Source of the DNA: Tricholoma matsutake
Taxonomy: Eukaryota; Basidiomycota; Agaricomycetes; Agaricales; Tricholomataceae
Length of the DNA stretch: 64,000 nt
Assembly (NCBI GenBank): GCA_026075535.2
Contig: AP026543.1
Coordinates: forward strand, 11,594,001-11,658,000
Reading direction: 5' to 3'
The notes beneath the pieces are model-generated. The model did not search any database, had not been told where the DNA came from, and worked only from the letters and a program-made list of their open reading frames with translations. The position numbers and the translations under genes are program-made. Positions 23,284 through 34,884 of this stretch are shown piece after piece; the stretch's first letter is position 1, and every line of letters begins with the position of its first letter.

Positions 23284-24787
23284 AGCAAGAAAAGCAAGAA
23301 GGTCCGAGTCTGAGCATCTTACTTATTCTCTCATTATGTACTGTAGTCCTCGCTCATGTACTGTTTTTGTGTTTCTCTGTTCCTAATAGATATGTAGTGC
23401 CCCCACTCGTGAATTGTATATCATAATGATGACAGTTTCTGATTCTTTTGAGGATAGGGCCAGTTCTCAGGAAACCTCCCCTCCTTTGCAAGCTTCTCCC
23501 TCGTCATGTGGTTCCGATGCAAGATCATCTCGTCCAAGAAAAATGTGTACTTATCCATGAGCATCTCTTGACAAATTGAGTGGTAGCCCCCAAGCCACAC
23601 ATTTGTCTGCTCTGCAATTGATGAATTGAAAAACCAGCCTTGGTTGTCCTCGGAGATGAGCTCAGGATATGCAGCAGGGGTACAATTTCTTTGACAGAAC
23701 AGATCAGTTTCGGAGTGCTTGGACTTGAAGTGAAAGACATCAACTGTCAGTCCTATGTTGTCAAAGAAGGGATCTTTGCCATCCCATACCATTTCTGCTA
23801 GCATACAGTTATTGTCAAAGAATATATGGTCCGTCTTGATATCCTTGTGGAAGGTGTGCTTGATCATTTCCTGCTGATGAGTGAGAAAGGGATTCTGCAG
23901 TACTGGGATTGTGTCACTTACAATAACACTTCCAACACCCTCTGCCCCATAAAATGTCTCCTGTGCAACAATTATCCCACAAGGTGTGACAATAATCTGT
24001 TCATTGTGTGTTTGCCTCTGACCAATCTGAGCCTGTATGTGTTCCTTCCTTCCACCTGCCTGTGCACTGCCAACATCAAACTCCCCCATCTCCTGATCTT
24101 CATCGATGAGTTCTGCGGTATCGATCTCTTCAGCCACAGCATCAACAGGGTGGGCCACCTGGGCACGCTGTAGGCATTCCTTGAGCTGGAACCAAGCCTG
24201 TCCCTGTTCGCAGTGAATGCGTTCAGCCTCTTGATGACCGGGATCAGAGCATGTGCAGTGGTCTGGAGTGACAGGAGAACCACAGCTGATGATTGCACAG
24301 ATCATGTTCTGGGTGGCATCCTTGGGACAGAGGCAATGTTGGTTAGTGCTTGAAGGTCCAGTCATGCAGACTGAAAAATAACCAAGACTGAACTGAACCA
24401 TAACCAATGTAACCAGACCTGTTGTCATGGACCTGTCAGTTACAGTACCAGTTTGGTCTGCAGTATGCTGATCTCAAGACAAACAGCAAAACTGTTCAAG
24501 ACCAGTTAGAACCAGTCTCGAACCAAACCCTTAGTCCTAAGTGTATGTAGTTGTAAATATATCTATTGAACTTGTATATACATAAAAAGTGGGGCACACC
24601 TGAGGGAAAAAGCATGGAAATGCGAGCCATTTAAATATTACAGACTATTTGTATGTATTTGCATGGTCATGCACTTTCATTTACGCGTTTTTGACGCATT
24701 TACATGTCTGTTTATATGTTTATACTTATTTGTACTGCATTGCCACAACCCTGCAATGCACTCATGACTTTCTCAGTGGAACAGGGT

Positions 24788-24812
24788 CCAAACGATGAAA
24801 GACATCGTTTGG
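24788..24812 (+). other. Perfect 10-bp hairpin before an intron-like segment
   Basis: Stem CCAAACGATG / CATCGTTTGG with a 5-base loop. Seven bases later comes GTAAG. The arrangement repeats at 60028-60057 with a different but equally perfect stem. Confidence 0.8.
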
Positions 24813-24818
24813 GCCCAG

Positions 24819-24874
24819 GTAAGTTTATCATTTTGTGTTTTACATATCTAACTACCATTTTTGTTTGTTTTTAG
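24819..24874 (+). other. Intron-like 56-bp segment (module copy 1)
   Basis: GTAAGTTT donor, CTAAC branch-like site, TTTGTTTTTAG acceptor followed by GTAC. The same length and layout as 60062-60117. No coding exons are recognised around it. Confidence 0.5.
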
Positions 24875-26126
24875 GTACTATATTTATATTTATGACTACG
24901 ACGGCACTGTCTACTGCCACGAGCCTCTGCTTGTGGGGTGGATAATGGAGCGACGATGAACTGGGAATGACAATGACAGGATGACAATGAATGGGGGACA
25001 AACAGGGGACAATGACGATGATGAATGACAAGTAGGGGACAATGATGATGAATGGTGAGCAGAGGACTTCGATGATGAATGACGACGATTGGGGATGACA
25101 ACGAGTATAAATGGGGACCATGAGACAGTGACAATGCAACACCCACCCCTCCCTTGCTCGAAACATGAGACAGAGGGGTCATTTTCTACTGATGAGTCAT
25201 CCCCAGCACCACTGTCCAGCCTTGCGAGCCACTGCTCATGGGTGGACTTGTTTCCTTGTCTTTTAATTTTGTTCTTTTTTCTGTATGTATCTTAGTTACA
25301 AAAAATAGTTGGTATATAATTTGTAGGACTGGTCAAAACCAGTTGAGAACTGCAGACAGACTGCTCAGAACCAGTTCTGAGTGGTTCGGTCTGTGGTTAC
25401 ATAGAATTTTAAATATCATAGGACCGGTTCAGTCCTTGGCCCAAGCCCACAAGGGCAAAAAACCGGCACCAGACCAGACTTTCAAGCACTAATGTTGGTT
25501 GTTTTGGAAGGGGGTTTTACAATTATGAACAGCACAGCAAGGACAGCTGACTGTAACACCATTGATAACTATGACCCAGACTTTTGTACCATCCATAAAG
25601 ACTTGCAAACACTTCTTACAGTAATGATGGAGCTCAGGCTGCCCATACATGCGGAACCGAAGATTACAAGAATGAAGTGAAGTTATGAAGCGGTCCTTTT
25701 GTGCACTGGTATGAGGTACCTCAAGTAGCTTTGACCAGCCCTGACAGTCCTCGAGGAGTGCCAAGAGCACAAATCCATCCCATACCTGCTTGGTAGTGAC
25801 TGTGAATCAAAAGGCCCAGTCACCCAGAGGGGCAGTGTCTGAAAGAGTGTGGTTGTACATACGTGCACAGTTTGTAGCCGATGTCCTGCAGACAGAGATA
25901 GTTGAGACTGATTTTTGCAACAAGATATGAAAATGAACACGTACCATGACACTAACATGAGCATTATCCAGAGCTGTATGAGCCACTTCTCAGCAAATTG
26001 ATGCTCGCCCACTTGAATGACATCAGGAATTCCATTGTAATAAGTGTGGATGCCACCATGGACTCAGAAGTTATGATGATAGTTTGTGTTGCATTCTATT
26101 CAAGTTGGTGCATTAACACTCTGCAT

Positions 26127-27003
26127 TAGTGTTTAAAGGTTCAGTCCATAGGACCGAAGACCAAACTGGACTGAACCGTGGTCCACAGTTTGGTCAATGC
26201 AATTTTTCTGAAAAAATGATTAACCAAAACTGTCAGTTCGGTTAATGGTTCACTTGTTTTGGAAACATATGAAAACCATTGTAAAACTGGTTTGAACCAG
26301 TTACAACTGGTCTTTTTGCATTACATATGAACTAATGTACATATTATATACAAGAGACTAACTATGAGGGGAGATGTCATGAGAATTGGTGGGGTTTATA
26401 TATGTTACAGTAATTGTACATGGTTCAATGTCCACACCTCATCACAGGGGGTAAACCCGTGAGTCATGTCACCATGAGGCATGGGTTTTCCCCAATTAAA
26501 AAGTACCCCTGCATTTTTACTGTTATTTTTTATGATATTTGAGAGGAAATTACTGAAAAAGATGTTTGCATCTCATTGTGGGGGGTAAACCTGCCAGTCA
26601 TGTCACCATGACTCACAGGTTTTTCCCACAATGTCATAAAAAAGTACCCCTGCATCTTTTACTGTTATTTTTCATGATATTTGATAGAAATTTGCTGAAA
26701 AAGATGTCCATGCCTCATCACAGGGGGTTTCAATGGCACAGGACAATGACCCCCCACCCTCGCTATGAAAGCAAGATCATGGGGCTATTTTTATTATCTC
26801 ATTCTTTTTCTTTCAGTCTTTTATATACTACAATTTATTTAGAGTTGAAAACTGGTTGAAACTGGTCTAAACCGGTAGACTGAACTGATTATAACTGGTC
26901 CTAATCAGTTCGGTTATGGTCCAACTGACTTGGGGTACTGGTCTAGACCAGTTAACCCTCTTAGAGGTCAAAAAACCAGACCGAACTGAACCTTAAAACA
27001 CTA
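26127..27003. mobile_element. hAT-like element copy 2
   Basis: TIRs TAGTGTTTAAAGGTTCAGTCC / CTGAACCTTAAAACACTA. The 8-bp TSD is slightly diverged: ctctgcat (26119-26126) versus ctctgtgt (27004-27011). It lies inside the KDZ relic. The core includes about two tandem copies of a roughly 140-bp unit (26430-26720) with internal palindromes around GTCATGTCACCATGAC. Non-coding. Confidence 0.88.
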
Positions 27004-27677
27004 CTCTGTGTACCATTAATAACAATGGGATATGAAACTTACCATCACAGTACAAGTGAACACATCATACAGGAAGCGCACCCTTATCAAGTGTGTACAA
27101 AACCCCTTGCTGTTTCTCCTGCTTCTTCAACAACTTCCCTGCCCTACTGTGTGAACAGCTCACATTAGTGCAGGTGTGCTGAGGGGGATACAAGGTCTTG
27201 AAGTCTGGAACAATTACACATGAGATACTATCGTGTCCCATCACAGACAGCACACTACAATGCATGGAGCCCAAGAGAATGACCATGAGCAGCAAAGTCA
27301 GCTATGATGCTGTCCTCAAAGTTGTGCATATCATGCCAGATAGTGGAGCTGAGAATGTCCCAGCAATCCTCAACGCAAGCCTGAGAGATTTTGCAGCTGT
27401 TGTGCAAGAAAATGGTGACTATCGGGCGCAGAATCACAGGAGGTTCAAATGCTAGAATAGATGACAGCTGTGCAAGAAGTATGTCATCCTTCAGTTTTGA
27501 TGCCAACAGGACAAATTGCTGAATTTTGCCCAGCAAAAGTTCTGGGTACCTCTGGCTCAAAGGAAGGATATCCTGCAGGTTCAGCGAGGACATGGCAAGC
27601 TGTATTAAGTTGTGTGATATCAATTCAACACTCTATCTATGCTCTGTTGACCCTTGTTTAGTGCCAAAGCCTCTTGG

Positions 27678-29268
27678 TGATAGGTCCACCTTGTCATTCA
27701 AGCTCAGAAAACACATCTACAATCATTGTCAAAGCTCTACGAGCCCATACGAACCCCTCCAAAGCTCTATGAACCTCTATGAACCTCTACAAAGTCATGA
27801 GAATGCTTTGAAATTCTTTGCAATGCTTTGAAACTCTTCATGACACCTCGAAATTCTTTGTATGCCTTCAGCCACCATAATACAATTCCCCCGACCTTCA
27901 TACAGCTCAGGATATACACTTGGAACATCATCGACGGGTTCTGGGCAACCGATGATATTTGTGACGAGTCAGAGGAAGGGTGCAAGTCATTCCGAATGTT
28001 CGTGGTCCAACCTATGGGTTGATAACTAGTTGGTACTAGTCATGAAGGTAGTGCTATAGGAACCAAAGGTGTTTGGCATGGTCCAATTGAGTACCAATTG
28101 ATATTGAGGATGATCAACGAGATCAACGGCGGACAATGTTGATTGTCAATGGTCGATGTGTGAATTCTGGGGACCTTTCGATAGGTCGATAGTGTACGAA
28201 GACTATAGCTGATGGCTAGGAAGTGTTGGGATGGTTGCTAGTGCTAACGATCAGAGGATCGTAGGAAGATCGAGGATGACAATGGTTGCAGAGGTTTCTT
28301 GTTGATCAAGAAAACTCATAGAAGTTTAGATGGTTTTAGAGGATAGATCTGATTCTTAGAACTTAATATGAGATGATAGATGAAGATGATTTCTTTTTAT
28401 TTCCAAGTAGATACTACAGAGTTTTATATGTTTTAAAGAAACTTCCTAAAATGGAATGAGAAACATGTGTAGAACATGAGGCAAAAGATATGAGTTAAGG
28501 CACAAGGCCAAAAAGGAGACTGGAATCTGAACAAGAAATATATATATCATATGATGAAAGAGTAATAAAGGGTATAGAACTAAAAGGAGACTGTCCTTTG
28601 TGTATAAACTGCACTAAGTCTTGCAATAATTTGTCTAGTGGGTTCTGTACACGATAGGGACTTGGAATGAGGCTGACCTATTATCAGCACGTTTGAGCAC
28701 GAGTTGGAATACTTCCTGGCGCATGGTATTCCACCATATAGATAATGAATGTGGCGCCTGATGTCGCTCATAGTCTCTCGATATTGATTGACAACGCTTG
28801 ATGATGTTCGATTGCGGTCACGGTTGGTTCGAAGTTGATTGGGGATGTTTGATGGTTGTTTAGAGGGATCTTAGGGGCTTTTGAGGTAGTCCTAAGGTTG
28901 TGAAATGTGATTTCTAAGTATGATCGATGCGGTTGATACAATATTGCGCTCGGTAGACTTGGTCGGGAGTGGTCGTGCTGCTTCTGGGACCTTGTGGGAG
29001 TTAGCCGATGTGATTAGAATGTGGTTGTAATGGTGAATGGGCCTTTGAGCTGAGGAGACAACCTATCAACATCTTGAAAACCATCACAAGTCCTCGAAAC
29101 ACATTCTTTTAGCTTTGAACTGCTTTGACAAGCAGTTGTTTTATGACTATTTGACAGTCGGTCTGACAGGTGACATCTAGAGGGCCTCGCATCCTTCCTC
29201 TGACCTGTGTTATACCATCTGAAGCCTTTTTGTGGGTTTTGTTTGGGTTTCCAGGTTGAGCATCATCA
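27678..29268 (+). mobile_element. TCGA-rich non-coding element (composite copy 1)
   Basis: Ends TGATAGGTCCACC and GAGCATCATCA (TG..CA) with a 4-bp duplication ttgg (27674-27677 and 29269-29272). The interior is rich in CCTCGAA/TTCGA words and has no coding frame. An internal part (about 27920-29058) lies in the opposite orientation and ends GGAGACAACCTATCA, matching the element at 49384-50821. So this locus is either one copy nested in another or an internally inverted copy. TG..CA ends and 4-bp TSDs suggest a small LTR-type or LARD element, but no LTR pair was demonstrated. Confidence 0.65.
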
Positions 29269-29739
29269 TTGGATCGGATTGCGCACTTGTGGGACCCATG
29301 GCAGCAGTGGTGGTGGTGGCACTCATGGCAATTTCCAATATGCAGATGTTCTCAAATCATGAGTGTTGTCACTTGTGTTGTGCATTGCTTTGATTCTCAT
29401 CTGACTTTAAATATAGCCTGATAACCCAGCAAATTACTAGCTCTTCAATGAGGTACGTGGCTTGTTGCTTTACATTATGGGTATTGACATGCTCGGTTTG
29501 AAGGTCTTCAAATAAACTAAAAACCTGTCCTGTTGTTCATAGTGACTCTGAAATGTGGGTCTCTTGTTTTTGCCACTTGCTTAGTGGCTGTTAACCTTCT
29601 TTTGTAGTGAGGTTCTGGAATCACCTCCCTCCAAGAAGAAATCACATTTTGCCTCCTGCTCCTGGCTCACTAGCTTACAGCTCTCTGCTGCTAGTCACTA
29701 TTAGGTGTGGTGAGTTGCTGTTGACCCTTCTCCTCTTAT

Positions 29740-32531
29740 GATTCTTTTATATTTTAGAAGCCCTCTGGATGGTGCGGTAATTGATGTATCTGTGCCTCTC
29801 GCACTTGATACCACTGTTGCTAGGTTTGTTCACCTGTGTTTCTTTTTTGCTTCATTAATTGTTCTTATGTTATCTGCAGTGCTGTTCCTGAAGGCCGTCC
29901 CAAGCAACACCTCTTGTTTTGCTGTGGTTGCTCACAATTGTCTCACTGCATGGTTCTAGATGCACTATTACCAAAACCACAAAGGCTAAGGTATACGCGG
30001 CTGCCTCCAAGTTGGTTTTCTTTGTGTTCCATTATCTTGCTCTCAGTTGTTATTCATATTGTGTTTGTGTCTTTCTAAGGAGTCAACAGAGGCCACCTCC
30101 CTAGTCTTGGCTTCCCCACGTGCCCTCACTCCTTCTGATGTTGGCGATGTGGAAGTGCCCATAATATCTTTGTCTGTTTACTTCTGCCTTTCTTTCTTCT
30201 CGATGCCTGTAACATGTGTTGCTCTTGGAAGGATGCCTGGTTTGGCAACCTACACTAGACTTAAGGTGGACTGGAAAGACAGGACTAAGTTATCTTTGTT
30301 GCATGGAAGTAGGAACCATAAGTTACTACAAATAAAAGAATAGGAAGTTACTATACCTTTGTTGCAAGGAAGTAGGAACAAAGGTTAAGGCATAAAAGAT
30401 AAGTAATATATAAGAAAAAGATTGACCATGTAAGTAAAAGGCTGCATCAAATGTAGTGTGTGATTTGGGAAGGCTGCATCGGGTGTAGTCACATAATAGA
30501 AAGGTACTGCATCAGCAGTGCAATGTTGGCATTGATGGATGCAGATAGGGAGGTAATAATGTAAAGGTCATTGCTGGTGCATATGTTGCCGGTGTGTTGC
30601 TAGGATTATTGCCGGTGGCTGTGCCAGTGATTGGGTGGTGAGTGGATGTCACTGGTGGTGGCTGTGTCAGTGATGGAGGGAACAAGTTGGATGATGATGT
30701 CTGGGTGATGATGTACATGTTGTTGTTGGGGTGTATACTGCTGGTGTATTGCTGGTGTAATTGCCAGTGGCTGTGTTGGTGGCTGTGGGGTATGTGAGGA
30801 TGTCACCGGCAGTGGCTGTGCCAGCGCTGTGGGACATTGTGAAGTGGATGTTGATCATAATCGTAATACAGATGTTTGTGCGTCTTATGTTGGTGAGTTG
30901 TTTCTGTGCCATAGGCAGTGTTGTAATTGCCAGTGGCTGTGCCAGTGGCTGTGCCAGTGGCGAGGGTGATTGTGTTGGCGATGTGTGTGGCTGTGTCAGC
31001 ACTGAGGGAGTGTGCCAGCGGCAGTGTAGGTGAGTGAACATGCATAATGTTGTAAGTCCAGACTTACAGCTCTCAGGGTGCTTGCAAGACTGGATGCCCT
31101 CCATGGGGCTGCTGCTTTGGAACTGGATGCTCCTTTGTGAGTCCCCCCATCCCATGTGACTTTACCCTTCAGTGACAATGCTGCTTGTAGTTGTGTTGAT
31201 GCTCGTGCTACATCTGTCAACCCTGGTTCTAAATTGGGAATGGATTCCAATGTAGAAAGTGATATTGGTGAGAGCACCCACTCTGATGATGTGGTGTACA
31301 TTCATATATGTATTTAGCTGACTTCTAACTCATTTCCACTTTGCCAGTTCATCTTCCCAGAATGAGGGTCCCAATGATCCTGGTTCTATTGGTGCTGCCA
31401 ATGATGACATGACAGCCATTATGAGTGCATCTTGTCAAGACCTGTTCCTGGCTCCCATTTATCTCAACCTGCCCCACCTGCCATATGTCTATTCTTTTTT
31501 TCTTTCTTCTTTTCCATTAGTATTAATCTGTATCTTTACCTGCTCTTTAGTCGCCTTTGTGAGGTCATTCCACTCTCTCCAATGGCCAATTCCTTGCAAA
31601 CACCATTCACGGAAACCTGCAAGGGACTGTTGAAGCCAGAAGTAGAGTATGTTGCACTTTGCTTACCTTTAACAGTGTCTTATCATCCCCAGGATTTTCT
31701 TGAAGGGCCTTATGTTTGTCTGCTCAACTCCTTATGTCAACACCGCTCACACAGATCCACAACTTCTCTATGTCAAGAATTGTTGCCTGGGCTTGAAAGA
31801 CAAAAAGTGTCTTGCAGTCAGCATTATGACCAGTATGGTCACTGAGTCATTCTTATTATCCTCCTGTGAATCAGGGCCACACAATTCTCTGTATCAAGTC
31901 CACAAGACTACAATTGCTCCCCTTGACCAAGACATGCAATGCAATGTGTCCCTGTGGGGCCAACTTTTCCAATTTCATGTAATTGCAGGCATGGTGTCAC
32001 CTCTCGGTATCAGCTTTACAACCCGCAGCAAAGGTAAAGGGGAGTCTTGGAAAAATGGTCTGCTCTCTTCAGTTGTCTTGCCCTTCTATTCTCATATATC
32101 TCTTAGTGTCAGCACCTTCCTCTCCATTGAAGGGCAAAGCTTCTGTGCTAAAGCCTGTAGTGTCATCTTTTGTGTCTGCTTCCAAAGATGTTTACAATGG
32201 CTCACTTTCATTTGATCAACCTGGTATGTATATTACACCATCTCTTGTTGATTTATTTCTACTGTAGTCCATAGTTCTGGTATATGATGGGAGGCCCCAT
32301 CACAGAAAACCCAGCTTTGGATTTACAGATGCAGAGTTTCATTCTCTGTTGTCCATGCCCTGTTATTGCAAAGGCACCACCGAGCTTCCTTCTGACTCCA
32401 TCGTCTCCATTGGTTACATGCTAGCTACTTATGCTGGGCAGTCTGGCCCTGTGCTCTCTTCTAATGTTCAATTTGTCATTCTTCTCACTGTTGCTCATCA
32501 AACTTGGCCTCCTTACTTACATTTTTTCTGA
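29740..32531 (+). pseudogene. Decayed multi-exon repeat-family gene
   Basis: Several exon-like blocks separated by GT..AG intervals. About 29759-29826 reads PLDGAVIDVSVPLALDTTVA. About 31140-31310 has a Ser/Asp-rich part, GSKLGMDSNVESDIGES. About 31693-32030 carries FLKGLMFVCSTPYVNTAH, CLGLKDKKCLAVS and NVSLWGQLFQFHVI. About 32268-32500 carries GFGFTDAEFHSLLSMP, then PSDSIVSIGYMLATY and NVQFVILL. I recall the last block as typical of a dispersed agaricomycete ORF family with VVTVGYTVNTY-like motifs. No catalytic domain is known to me. Sequence at about 30290-31040 looks like inserted GT-rich repeat DNA. Exon borders are approximate. Confidence 0.45.
30540..31030 (+). repeat. GT-rich degenerate minisatellite
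   Basis: Repeated GCCAGTGGCTGTG and GCTGGTGTATTGC-like words, for example three GCCAGTGGCTGTG units at about 30929-30960. It interrupts the exon blocks of the surrounding decayed gene. Short direct repeats (GTTGCAAGGAAGTAGGAAC type) occur at about 30297 and 30360. Confidence 0.6.
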
Positions 32532-33367
32532 AGCTCATACTTATGCTCCCTGCCAGTGTAATGTGTTTCATAAATTACTTTGTAAAGGATGCTATGATTA
32601 CACTCACACCTTATCTAGCTTTGAACACAATATAAGCTGAATATGCTTGCGAGCACATACTTCCTGTAATTGACGATGCATGCTATCATATTACCAATCA
32701 TGTGATAATGGTATGTAATTTTTTATCTATGTAACTTTGACGTATCCCTGCAGCTGGTCCTTGAAGCACCATGTTTGCTGTCGCTTCTCTCTCCAACAAA
32801 CTTCATCTGGCTGACACTTCCAAAATTCTTGATATGTAAACTGTGTAGTAAATTCCATGCTCCATGGCATCTGTCAATCCTAACCAACACAATCTCCATG
32901 GCTTCCTCGGACACTTACTAAGCAAAAAATTGCTAACCCTGTTGTTTACATCATCCAATTCTGTTGCTCTCTAGACTCCAACCATGATGCTTTCCACCAC
33001 TTGTATTTGCTGTTTGTCTTGCTACTGGCCTTGCCTTTCATACCTAATGTCAAGACTGCTGTGGCTTGTTGTGTCCAGCCATGAGCATACTTTGTCAACT
33101 CTAATGTCTGTTAAAGTTGGCTTATGACTATTCACTCTAGGTTGATTTATACTTCAGACCTTTCCTGTCTGTATGTGCCATCTGCTTGTAGTACTGAAGT
33201 AAGTACCTTTGCTGCCCCACCTTTTATTTTGACTAATATGTGTTCAGCACCTGTACATCTCTGTGTGTACTATATCATCAGCTCATTCTCTTGTATCTCT
33301 CAAAACATTGTCCTTTCTTCCCTCTCGATCTACTGACTGTGGTAACCTGACCATACTCAACTTTATG
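32532..33367. other. Spacer, no gene recognised
   Basis: T-rich plus strand with only short Cys/Ser-rich open frames. A minus-strand stretch 32723-32914 is unassigned. CpG is scarce. Confidence 0.35.
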
Positions 33368-34170
33368 TAGTGTTTGCAGGTCCAGTCCATAGGACTGAAC
33401 GAAAGACCAAAACTGGACTGAATTGGACTGGAAAAGACCAGACCAGAGGTCTATTTATGGACTGGTCTTTTGCAGTCCAGTTGCTGGTCTTTCATTTTAA
33501 AAAATATAGTAGGACCGATGAAAAACCAGTTGAAACCGGTTGCAACTGGTCTTTTGTCCCAAGGTGTGTTTTACCTTACTCCCACACATATTTACTTCAT
33601 TTTCGGTTCCTGGATCATCAAAAATGGTTAAGAATTGGTTGAGATATGACCAAAAACATTTTTGTACAAGTATTTTGTTGTATCAGAGCATTGCTTATTA
33701 CCTGAGCTAATTTTTTTGTACTGCTATATGACATCATAAATATAAAAACAACACATCGAACCATCTGTACCATGTGATTTTATTGATTCAACAGCCCAAA
33801 TGAGTTGTGACTACAAACTACAAACCACAAACCACAAACCACAACTTGAATGCATGTCCTTTCAGTTTTAGCCATATCTCAGTCAAATCTTGGTGGAATT
33901 CCTTAAAAGTTGGACCAGTCTATGGGGAATTACAATATCTATCCATTAATTTAATATATATAAGGTACTGATCATAATTATTGAGATAAATATGGGTTAT
34001 TTCCTATGAAAAATTTTACGACAAAAGACCAGTCCAAACCAGTCTTTTTTTGGTCCATGGACTGATTAGGACTGGTCCTAAAGGGTCTGGTTGTGGTCCC
34101 CCAATATCTGCTGGTTGCCCCATTTGGAAGTCAAAAACTGGACTGGACTGGACTGGACCTTTAAACACTA
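33368..34170. mobile_element. hAT-like element copy 3
   Basis: TIRs TAGTGTTTGCAGGTCCAGTCC / GGACCTTTAAACACTA, perfect 8-bp TSD actttatg (33360-33367 and 34171-34178), 803 bp. Its middle resembles copy 4 (GACCGATGAAAAACCAGTTG, CACACATATT, GGTTATTTCC). Non-coding. Confidence 0.94.
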
Positions 34171-34884
34171 ACTTTATGTCACATTCAATTGTCCCTCTTG
34201 GGATACCTGTGGACTTGTTCTATATTAAACCTGTCTCTGAGCATTTATTTGCTCGAAACTATTGCGTTTTGTGGTCTGCAAGTAAACAGTATTTGCTTTG
34301 CACCTGTATTATGCTTGCACACCTCATTTTGATACATTTTGTGTGTTCTCCCCCCTTGTACCTACTCGCTTTCTTGCAGAGCTGTTATTATGCATTAATG
34401 GTTGCTTATTGGTGCTGCCTTCTTATATGTGCAGTTTTGATGTCTTGCTCAGTGATAAAAAATATGCATGATGTGGCATACTTTGCCTGCATGTCGATCA
34501 TCCGCAACACCATGTTGGCACATGACTATTGTGCATGCCTGTTTTTGTTCTGTTACAAGCTTTCATTCCTAACTGCTCATTTGTGCTGTCTCCTTGTGTA
34601 TGTATGTACCCAATGCTCCCAGCTGTGTGTTCTATATTCTGTCTGCCATTGACTTGCACTGCATTGTTTGTTAACTTGGCTATTTCTCTTTGCTCAGCTG
34701 ATGTGTCTATTTATTCATGGGTGTAACTTGCATAGGACAAACCTAAGTTTTAAAAGCCATGTGACACTTTCAGCTCCTTCACCATGTTCAATTGTTTTTG
34801 ACTCAGGTGTTTCCATGCATCAGGTTGGTGGAGGTGGGTAACCAAAATTTGCATTTGAAGATGTTGTGCCATATGTCATAGCTG
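34171..34884. other. Spacer upstream of the helicase gene
   Basis: The plus strand has a 200-codon open stretch (34050-34652) made of Cys/Leu/His-rich sequence without domains, partly inside hAT copy 3. I regard it as chance. No promoter signal was identified. Confidence 0.35.

Larger units (their letters stand above)
24344..25491. mobile_element. hAT-like element copy 1
   Basis: TIRs TAGTGCTTGAAGGTCCAGTC / GACTTTCAAGCACTA with 8-bp TSD atgttggt (24336-24343 and 25492-25499). Removing it joins NNQH to CLCP in the KDZ gene. Subterminal sequence is full of ACCAGTT/AACTGGT and CAGTCC words shared with copies 2-4. It is about 350 bp longer than the others because it carries the hairpin-intron module at about 24780-25240. 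No transposase is encoded. Confidence 0.93.
23421..27623 (-). pseudogene. KDZ-type transposase with Cys-rich N-domains, broken by two hAT elements
   Basis: Read on the minus strand. 27623-27060 has an N-terminal helical part, then YPPQHTCTNVSC (a CxC-type cysteine cluster). After hAT-2, 26118-25970 reads YYNGIPDVIQVGEHQFAEKW. 25770-25500 has HYCKKCLQVFMDG..GVTVSCPCCAVHNC. After hAT-1, 24335-23421 has CLCPKDATQNMICAIISCG, an acidic linker, and the transposase core with EQIIVTPCGIIVAQETFYGAE, DHIFFDNNCMLAEMV, LTVDVFHFKSKHSETDLFC and NSSIAEQTNVWLGGYHS. This matches Kyakuja-Dileera-Zisupton transposases of basidiomycetes. At least one intron (near 25920) and several stops are present. The core 23421-24335 is the best preserved. 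Confidence 0.82.

Noticed and set aside
27678..29268. CRISPR-like or short regularly spaced repeats in the TCGA-rich element
   Set aside because: Words are short, irregularly spaced and in a eukaryotic context.
34050..34652. 200-codon plus-strand open frame
   Set aside because: Cys/Leu-rich, no domain, begins inside hAT copy 3; composition explains the lack of stops.
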